DNA from: Centroberyx gerrardi
Taxonomy: Eukaryota; Chordata; Actinopteri; Beryciformes; Berycidae
Assembly (NCBI RefSeq): GCF_048128805.1
Contig: NC_136010.1
Location: forward strand, 21,169,480-21,233,479
Direction: 5' to 3'
DNA length: 64,000 nucleotides
Position 1 is the stretch's first letter; each line of letters begins with the position of its first letter. Under the pieces are notes generated by a model, which worked only from the letters and a program-made list of their open reading frames with translations, had not been told where the DNA came from and made no database searches. Of the stretch, positions 57,101 through 64,000 are shown piece after piece. A program made the translations under genes and the position numbers.

Positions 57101-57400
57101 AGAGCAAACAGCACAACCCCGACCTGTCAGAGCAAGACCAACACCTGCATTGTGGCGGAGCTGCCAAAAGGGGAAGAGAAAGAAAAGAGGTTCTACAAGA
57201 GGGACAAAAGCCTCTGCCCTGAGCTGTTTGTGTTGGGAGATGTAGACTACTGATGCCATAAGCCTCCCACTCTTTGCGCTCTAGTCATCCCATTGTAGCT
57301 GCTGTACAAATTTGCTCTAGGCCCTTGTGGACCGCACCCAAATACCTCCTTCCCTCCACCTATGCCACTTTTTATCTCACTCCATCTACCCCCAGCATGG

Positions 57401-57404
<4 letters not shown>

Positions 57405-57488
<84 letters not shown>
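57405..57488. repeat. (CT)n(AC)n compound microsatellite
   Basis: About 66 nt of CT with one G interruption, then nine AC units. Confidence 0.97.
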
Positions 57489-57801
57489 GAACAAACATTT
57501 TCTTCAAACTGGGGGTTTGAGCTTTGGGTCATTGGCTGCATCTTGTTAGTAAACACAACACTATTCTGCTGCACCAGGGAAATCAATACATTATCTTGCA
57601 CAGTTGAACTTTTTCTTATTATGTTTGCAAGCCCAATAGTTTGTTGATATTATTAATAATGCATTATTCAGATAATAATGAAATTGTTGTTGTACAGAAA
57701 TAATACAAAGGTTACAGTGTGGCTCCAACTACTAAAAGTGAAAAAAGAAAAGACAGATTTATGCACACAGATACCAGAGAACTCATAATAATCAGTCAAT
57801 A

Positions 57802-57814
57802 TGTGTGTGTGTGT

Positions 57815-57866
<52 letters not shown>
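57802..57866. repeat. (GT)n(GA)n compound microsatellite
   Basis: GT run with GC interruptions ending in GA repeats. Confidence 0.97.
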
Positions 57867-58631
57867 ACATCTTTAGCTAATGTGAGGCCCAGTGTCAGGT
57901 AGCAACATTGAATTATTATTAAATATAATAATATAATAATATAATTAATTAATTGAATTATTATTATTATTTCTTTAGTTCATGAGACAACAATATATCT
58001 AGCTAGGCAACATATGTATAAAGGCTATTAGCAATGTATTTTCACAACAAGCTATATGATGTATATTGCTTATAGAAAGAACAATGTGTCTTGTGCTCCA
58101 TCTCTTTGATCAGCTTCTTAATAAGAAATTTCAGATTTGAAACTTGATTCATGCAAGGTATAATTGAAAAAAAATTGAAAGAAACTTAAAGATGATTAAA
58201 GGCAACTATCCCATAACTAGCCTAAATTTGTTATCATGAGCCCTAGTGGATCTGATCTGGTTGCTATATATAGCATTTGGCAATAAAAAAAAACAGTGTG
58301 TCTAGTCTACATTTTGGGTTGAAATAAAATGAAACTGAAGAAAGGATGGGGGAAACAAATATTAAAATATAGGGAAATATAGGGAGTATCAATTTGCAAA
58401 GATAGTGTAATAAAATCATTATTCCACACAAATTGATGTATTAAAATTGTTTCAGGGAGTAAAAAGGGGGAACCAATACATGGAAAAAGTATATATTTTA
58501 AACATGTGTCTAGTTTTGACATATGGATCTTGTCTGTTGCATAAATAATGAGTACACAAGCACACTAAGGAAGGTTCACTCTGGCTACACAATTACTATT
58601 AGTACAACTAATACTTCTACTAATACTATTG

Positions 58632-58668
<37 letters not shown>

Positions 58669-58680
58669 CACTACTACTAC
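58632..58680. repeat. (CTA)n trinucleotide repeat
   Basis: About sixteen triplets with one CCA interruption. Long frames of Thr or Ser here are artefacts. Confidence 0.97.
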
Positions 58681-59210
58681 TGCTAATAATCAAAATGATG
58701 CAGAGAAGGGAGTGTGCTGCTTTGAGCACAGACTCTTTTGAAGGGCAGAGGGGGACAGTGGAATAAGAAGTGTAATCTTCTCCTCTTATCTTTAACAATC
58801 CCTCCTGCCTCCCCCACATTAGCATCTGTTATCTCACAATTATCATATACATTAGTCAACACCTGTTTCACTTAACCGCGTTTAATTAGAGCCATTGAAA
58901 CGATGTGCTTTAGTCAAAACAAAACCATCCGACATGTAAAGGACAGTTTGTTATTGTTCAGTCAATAAATTAACAAATAAAAAAGGTATAGTCCTGAGGC
59001 AGGTAAAGTTGAATCTATTCATATGATGAGTTAGGCTATAAAGCATTTTCGGACTTTCTTATATAGCTATCGTTTTGAATGAATGGAATAAAAAATATTT
59101 TGGATGAGGTCTGTCCTTTTTCATCTAGGCCTAAATATGGATTGGCCGAATGCTAATAGGATTGAGGAAAGAATTACGTGGTGTTATACTTTGGAGAATC
59201 CAACGCACAT

Positions 59211-59234
59211 TAAATTAAATTAAATTAAATTAAA
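59211..59234. repeat. (TAAAT)5 tandem
   Basis: Pentamer repeat about 800 bp upstream of irx7. Confidence 0.93.
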
Positions 59235-59985
59235 CTTGAGCAAATCTTTATCACTGCATTTAAGACACTTTCAATGGGCCTGAGGTAAAAACGCTTAACT
59301 TATTTATTAGCATAATTTGAGGCTATTCAGTGGGTTAATTCAATTGACGGACAAGCTGTAGAGATCAGTAGGCGACGCTAAGTGTCAGAACAGACATTAG
59401 AGACTGACATGATGTTGTTAACTGAATTCAGGTGATTTTCTAACCAGTGCTAGACATGAAGGAGTGTTACATTCAACATCAAATACAATTGAATATATTA
59501 TGTCACCATGAGATGTGCTACGAATTAAATTAAATTTCACTCAAATTGCCTTTCTTGTTTATAGGCCTTCTGACAAATGTGTATGGCGCTCTAGCTTTGA
59601 ATAAAAAAAGCGCTCATATCAACATTAACAAAGAAGCCTATGAAAGTCTCCTTGAAAAGTCTCATTGCTATTTTTATTTTAGTAAATGACAAACATTATT
59701 GATATTTGTTACATGGAGATGGGGGATAGTTTTAGCAGGCTATTCACCTTTTCTAGAGAAATGGTTGAATTTGAAGTGAAATTTCAATATTCTACAGAAA
59801 TGATTGTGTGGAGATAAGTATCACATATTTAGCCTCTTTACGACAGCGTTAAAAGGAACAGCGGAGGGCTCCTTTGATGGGATTTGCGGCCAGTGAAAGC
59901 TGTAGGTCTTTTGAACGTAGCTGTCAGTCAACACTAGTGGGACCTCCCCCCCTCCTCCCCACACACACACTCTCTGGCAACTGTG

Positions 59986-59993
59986 TATATAAA
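59986..59993 (+). promoter_or_regulatory. irx7: irx7 TATA box
   Basis: TATATAAA, then a GC-rich stretch (AGGAGGCGGG) and the ATG 56 nt further on. The distance implies transcription starting near 60015-60020 and a very short 5'UTR. Confidence 0.65.
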
Positions 59994-60048
59994 CGGATCG
60001 AGGAGGCGGGATTGCCACTCAAACCCGAATAGCTGGGACGCAGGAAAG

Positions 60049-60270
60049 ATGCCCGCATCACAAACTGGATTTGGCAACTTCTTCTTGGAGAGAAACAGCA
60101 TCAGCATGCCGACTGGATACCAGATACCGCTGCTGGGATGCCCGGCCGGGGTGCAGCAGCAACAAGCTCAGCATCTGGCAGCGATGGCAGCCGGGGTTCC
60201 CATAGCATATTCAGGACTACAGGGATACAACTTCATCCCCTACCCACACCACAGACACATCTCACACATG
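60049..60270 (+). CDS. irx7: irx7 exon 1
   Basis: ATG at 60049 (A at -3), 56 nt after the TATA box; donor gtaagt after HRHISHM. 74 codons. An in-frame GTG upstream (59983) overlaps the TATA box and is not a start. Confidence 0.88.
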
Positions 60271-61549
60271 GTAAGTTGTGATGCGATATGATTCACATAG
60301 ATTACATTGTAATTTAGCCATTGCATGAAAAGTTAAAAGGGCTTCATAAGTAATAATGATGTAGTGATAAATAAAAGGTGGGTAAACAATGACCTCCAGT
60401 CAGTGAACACCCACTAATATAAACAAAAGTCGATTGTATTTTCAGACAAGCATTAAGTAATGTTCTCCCTTGAAGGACCCTAGCTTTGTAACTTACAACG
60501 GTTTTATAATAGTTAGAATGAGCAATGAATTCACATCATAAAGAGTTATGTTAGCCTAAAAAGGGGGATAAACTCTATTCCACACTCATTTACACAGGTG
60601 AAAATGAGTTCAGGTGCGTCAGTGCCTCCACTGTATCCCTGCCAATTAGATGTATCAATCTTGGAATAGCGCTCTGCGTCGGTCGCCAACGCCGTGCGTA
60701 ATTACGCACGGACGCGGTTCCTTGTCACTGGCTCTAAACGTTCCTTCTCTCTATTTTCAGAACAACGGTTTCGACTTGAAGGCTGCATCTCCCTACCATC
60801 ACGCGCTCCTGGCTCGAGGGGGGCCGTTCTACCCGCCGTACCGGCCGGGAGCAGCCGAGGACCCCGGTAGGATCGCCAAGGTGGCCACGCGAGAGAGCAC
60901 CGGCGCGCTCAAGGCCTGGCTGAACGAGCACCTGAAGAACCCGTATCCCACCAAGGGCGAGAAGATCATGCTCGCCATCATCACCAAAATGAGCCTCACG
61001 CAGGTTTCCACGTGGTTCGCCAACGCCAGGCGACGACTGAAGAAGGAGAACAGGGTCAGCTGGGCGTGTAAGGGGAAATCAGACGAGGAGGATGAGGAGC
61101 AGGAGGGCGAGAGCGAGGAAGACGAGAGCTCCCTGCACATTCATCATCATTTGGACGAGCGGGATGAGACGGAGCCTCAAGGTGACCGCGCAGACGCCGA
61201 TGAGGACGCCGGGGACGCGCTGGTCAGCTCAACACCTGTGGATGCGCGTTTGGAGATGCCGCAGCAGCCGCACGACGAGCATAAAGACAGTGAGCTTGCA
61301 CTTGGGAAGAAAGTTGACAAGAACGACTCGGAGCACACGCCATCAGCTTTGGAAAGTAAAGAGAATATTACCAGTCAGAAACCCAAAATCTGGTCCCTGG
61401 CAGAAACCGCCACGTCCGAGACTGTGAAGAAACCCCTGGACAATACTTACCACCCCGCTAGCTCGCAGGTTGGAAAGCTGTGGGCTGACTGGGCTTCCAG
61501 GAACGGACTGTATGTTCCGTCATGTTATGCCACGCATGAAATTCTCTAA
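60049..61549 (+). CDS. irx7: irx7, Iroquois TALE homeobox transcription factor
   Basis: Two exons, 60049-60270 and 60761-61549, give 336 residues. The TALE homeodomain is at about 111-173: [20 protein letters not shown], the three-residue PYP loop insertion (135-137) and recognition helix [13 protein letters not shown] (159-171). An acidic stretch (182-225) follows, then the Irx-family [13 protein letters not shown] motif (281-293). The N-terminus has [18 protein letters not shown]. Irx proteins are nuclear repressors/activators in neural, retinal and heart patterning. The short length, simple two-exon structure and N-terminus point to fish irx7 rather than irx1-6. All homeodomain key residues are intact. 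Confidence 0.88.
60692..60711. repeat. 20-bp perfect palindrome with TAATTA core in irx7 intron
   Basis: Both strands read the same across 20 bp, centred on TAATTA (60699-60704) and flanked by GTGCG/CGCAC. It sits about 50 bp before exon 2. TAATTA is a dimeric homeodomain site, but no binding is shown. Confidence 0.6.
60761..61549 (+). CDS. irx7: irx7 exon 2 with homeodomain
   Basis: Acceptor ctattttcag; begins [20 protein letters not shown] and holds the entire homeodomain and C-terminus. Stop TAA at 61547-61549. High GC compared with its flanks. Confidence 0.96.
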   Translation, partial: NNGFDLKAASPYHHALLARGGPFYPPYRPGAAEDPGRIAKVATRESTGALKAWLNEHLKNPYPTKGEKIMLAIITKMSLTQVSTWFANARRRLKKENRVSWACKGKSDEEDEEQEGESEEDESSLHIHHHLDERDETEPQGDRADADEDAGDALVSSTPVDARLEMPQQPHDEHKDSELALGKKVDKNDSEHTPSALESKENITSQKPKIWSLAETATSETVKKPLDNTYHPASSQVGKLWADWASRNGLYVPSCYATHEIL

Positions 61550-61787
61550 CCGGGTATTTAGACAGAGATCAGAGACATTTTCCGCATCTTTTGCACTTTA
61601 AAGTTTTCAAACCTCAGGAATTTGAGTCGTTAATTCCCGAAGTTTGCAGTGAAATGAGAAACAGCTGTGTTCTGAGACCAAAGACTAAACATGTTGTATG
61701 TTGTTGTACATAAATGTAGATGTATTTTTCCATCGCCACTGTAAATTATATTTCCTTTGTCTTATCATGAAGAAATATTTTTGCTTA

Positions 61788-61793
61788 AATAAA
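61788..61793 (+). promoter_or_regulatory. irx7: irx7 poly(A) signal AATAAA
   Basis: Canonical AATAAA 240 nt after the stop in AU-rich sequence, so the 3'UTR would be about 260 nt. Confidence 0.7.
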
Positions 61794-61799
61794 ATTCAG

Positions 61800-62855
61800 C
61801 AAATGATCTAACGAAATTTTGACGTGCTTTACTCATGCATTATGTAGCATTTGTACTTATTAAGCTGGACATGACGTGTTCTCCTTCCATATGATAGAAT
61901 TTGATGCAAAGCCTTATGTTTTATTTATAGCCTAGGCTATATACTTTGGGCACACATAAGAGATAGTCCATACTGAGCTTTGTTTCTTACTGAAAAATGA
62001 CCAAAGTGGTGTGCATCTATTCAAGTAAACTGCCTCTTTAAGGAAAAAAAAAGTGCTATTATTATTACTTAAGGCCCAACTCCATTAAATGCAGAATTAG
62101 CATTTTCTTGCAAATTAATGCATTTAAAATACTTCAGAAGAAAATATGAGGTCAATTTATCTACCTAGTTAGGAGTTTAAAGAAAGCATTGGCCTTACTT
62201 TGCATATCAAACCCATGTCTATTAAATGTATTACCACCTTGTTGTTGGGTGGCGGTCATTACCTTTGACACTTTGATGACATCATGCGCTTGTAGAATTA
62301 AGCAAAAACATCATTTTCTTTCACTAGTTGAGGAAAAGTTATTGTATAGCCTATATAAAGGCTTCAAAGTTGGTCTCAGATGTTTCTTTAAACCAAATTC
62401 TCCAATATGAAATTCTCTCTCTTTGTGTCCCTTCTGCTAAGATCAGACAGGAGCACCAGGCCTCAGGTCTAATAAGGCTTTAGTATTGTTTAGGGGTTGA
62501 CAGAGGGATTCTCCACTATACCAGTCCCCCAGGTTTCCATGTAAATTCAAAGGGCTGTACTTCCATTAATCCAGGGATAATGAGAAAGCCCCTGGGAGCA
62601 AAAGGCCTGAAATGCACAGTCGCCTTGTCTTCCCGCCTCACCTCTTCAAATCCCCACAAACAGAAACACACAGAGGGCAGATTAGCTCCACCTGAGCCCC
62701 TCTTAGGTGGCCCAAATCCCATGGTAAACAGGTGAATACAATGGGACATCAGCTGTCTCAAACTACAAAAAAAATGTTTGGAGGAAGAACTGATTAAATC
62801 AAATACTGGCATGCATACGCAACTCAATGTCCTTTTGATTTTTACCTTTTTTAAT
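61800..62855. other. Intergenic DNA between irx7 and the minus-strand gene
   Basis: AT-rich; a more balanced block at 62420-62770 may be conserved noncoding DNA. No gene seen. Confidence 0.5.
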
Positions 62856-62859
62856 TTTA

Positions 62860-63584
62860 CTTAATGACATTCTATACGTCACTGCAAAGACAACATTAAC
62901 ACTGTATCAGAACATAATATATTTCCAGTTTGAGTCTTTAAGGTGCCATGACATCATCCAGACTGCAACAGTTTCCGGACTCTCAGCAGACTTCAGTGAA
63001 CCACTAGCTCCCCCTAGAGGATGACATGTGGTACTACAGCACCAATTATGATTTTCTACTGCCCACGAGACAGACAGCCCCTCAGAATTAGGAAAAAATA
63101 ACAAACACTCCCATGATGCAGAATTCCATTGGCATAAACTTTAATGCAATACAAAAAAAAGAAGAAAAAAATGTTATTGCTATTTCCATGTCCCATCAAG
63201 GTGCTTTTTCCATGTCCATTAAGTTGGGAATGTTTAATCACCTTGTGCAAATATGAACAAACAGTCTTTTGTAAATAATGCATGTAAACCTCGATGACTA
63301 CCTGCTGCAAAATTACATGCTGACAAAACACAACTTAAAAAATGTCACTGGATTGAAGCGATACAGAAGGAAGTAGGAAACAATAGAACACATGCCACTA
63401 TCTTCCAAGCCATCATTAGACTATAACTCTACAGTTTAGGCATATAAGGTTTCTTTAACAATAAAGGCAATGTACAGCTTTAGTCTCACATAACTATAAG
63501 TGAAATCTGAGGCAATAACACACAAGAGGTTACATTAACAACAATTACATGACAAGGAGCTTAGCGGCCAGACTCAGGTTAGAG
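62860..63584 (-). other. Probable 3'UTR of the minus-strand gene
   Basis: AT-rich sequence after the minus-strand stop. TTTAAT at 63140-63145 (ATTAAA on the minus strand) is a possible poly(A) signal; another lies near 62856. Where it ends is unknown. Confidence 0.3.
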
Positions 63585-63866
63585 TCATAACTGAGTGTTT
63601 ATTGACTCCTGTCGAGAGAGCACTTCTCTTTTCCCTTCCTCCTGTTCCACCAGATTTCCATTTTCAGTGAGACCTGGATCGTCCGAGATCAAAGGCTGGC
63701 TCGGTTCCTCATCAAGCCCGTCCTCATTTTCCTCCGGAGTCTTTGCACCCCCTTCTTGTTCTGAGGATCGCTCCTCATACGATAGCAAGCATGGCTCAGC
63801 TGTCGGGTTTGCTATTGGGTTTGCTTCCCTCTCTGGCTTGTTTGTTCCATCCTCCATGATGCAGCC
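63585..63866 (-). CDS. Last coding exon of an unidentified gene (partial)
   Basis: On the minus strand an acceptor ctctgtag precedes GGC TGC ATC ATG; the frame runs GCIMEDGTNKPEREANPIAN to ...SRQESINTQL with TGA at 63587-63585. About 93 codons, strongly acidic (SEQEGGAKTPEENEDGLDEE), no membrane segment in this piece. C-terminal T-Q-L fits a class I PDZ ligand. This looks like a cytosolic tail of a larger protein beyond the right edge. I do not recognise the family. It is a real exon by its splice site, codon content and long open frame, but unconfirmed. Confidence 0.6.
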   Translation of the reverse strand, partial: GCIMEDGTNKPEREANPIANPTAEPCLLSYEERSSEQEGGAKTPEENEDGLDEEPSQPLISDDPGLTENGNLVEQEEGKREVLSRQESINTQL

Positions 63867-64000
63867 CTACAGAGTGAAATACTGTTAGCATTACAGTGCT
63901 GAAAACACTGAATATGACATTTTCAGTCACTGGAAATGAAAAATATCAAGTACATTGCTAGGAATCCAGTGCAACAGTTTCAGTTACAATTGCTATAATT

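Larger units (their letters stand above)
54200..59940. other. Gene-free DNA upstream of irx7
   Basis: No exon supported on either strand. Microsatellites at 57.4, 57.8, 58.6 and 59.2 kb. Non-repetitive blocks at 54480-55250, 55500-56130 (GC-rich) and 56580-57000 are candidate regulatory DNA for irx7. The overlapping open frames at 55.5-56.0 kb have no recognisable protein. Confidence 0.55.

Noticed and set aside
60650..60760. Open frame running from intron 1 into irx7 exon 2 ([11 protein letters not shown]...)
   Set aside because: The canonical ctattttcag acceptor and the conserved exon 1 explain the gene. The intronic peptide resembles no Irx N-terminus. Kept only as a possible intron-start transcript.

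Overview
The window is chromosomal DNA of a ray-finned (teleost) fish. This is shown by intron-rich vertebrate genes with GT/AG splice sites, dense CA/GT, CT/GA and mononucleotide microsatellites, fish-type SINE and hAT fragments, and an Iroquois gene of the fish-restricted irx7 type. I see no bacterial, viral or plasmid genes, no operons and no CRISPR array. Almost all long open frames are chance frames in introns or repeats; the genes had to be rebuilt exon by exon from splice sites and family similarity.

Layout, left to right. (1) About 1-13.8 kb: upstream or first-intron DNA of plekhg5, holding two tRNA-derived SINE pieces, a 61-bp hAT-like MITE, many microsatellites and a possible distal first exon ending at 4289. 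(2) 13.8-36.6 kb, plus strand: plekhg5, a RhoGEF with DH and PH domains. Nineteen exons were placed, ending with a split S|EV PDZ-ligand C-terminus and a 1.8-kb 3'UTR. Its 9.9-kb intron (16684-26632) holds two possible internal first exons whose frames join correctly to the exon at 26633. (3) 36.6-40.5 kb: intergenic, with possible conserved noncoding blocks and a small hairpin element. (4) 40.5-54.2 kb, plus strand: a SOWAH-family (sosondowah) ankyrin-repeat gene with an N-terminal winged-helix-like domain. Its ankyrin core is encoded partly by a 12-nt exon and three 3-nt microexons, with a fourth 3-nt exon predicted. (5) 54.2-60 kb: a gene-free region upstream of irx7. (6) 60.0-61.8 kb, plus strand: irx7, two exons, TATA box, TALE homeodomain. 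(7) 63.59-63.87 kb, minus strand: the last coding exon of an unidentified gene that continues past the right edge and ends in a TQL PDZ-type tail.

The genes have unrelated molecular roles: Rho activation at junctions or in neurons, an ankyrin adaptor, and a developmental transcription factor. The large gene-poor flanks of irx7, and unusual GC-balanced blocks inside the introns of its SOWAH neighbour, suggest that irx7 may own regulatory DNA inside the neighbouring gene. That is an inference.

The most unusual feature is the chain of consecutive one-codon microexons in the SOWAH gene (48133-51972, perhaps to 52414). Each has strong splice signals and each supplies exactly the residue expected in the ankyrin motif.
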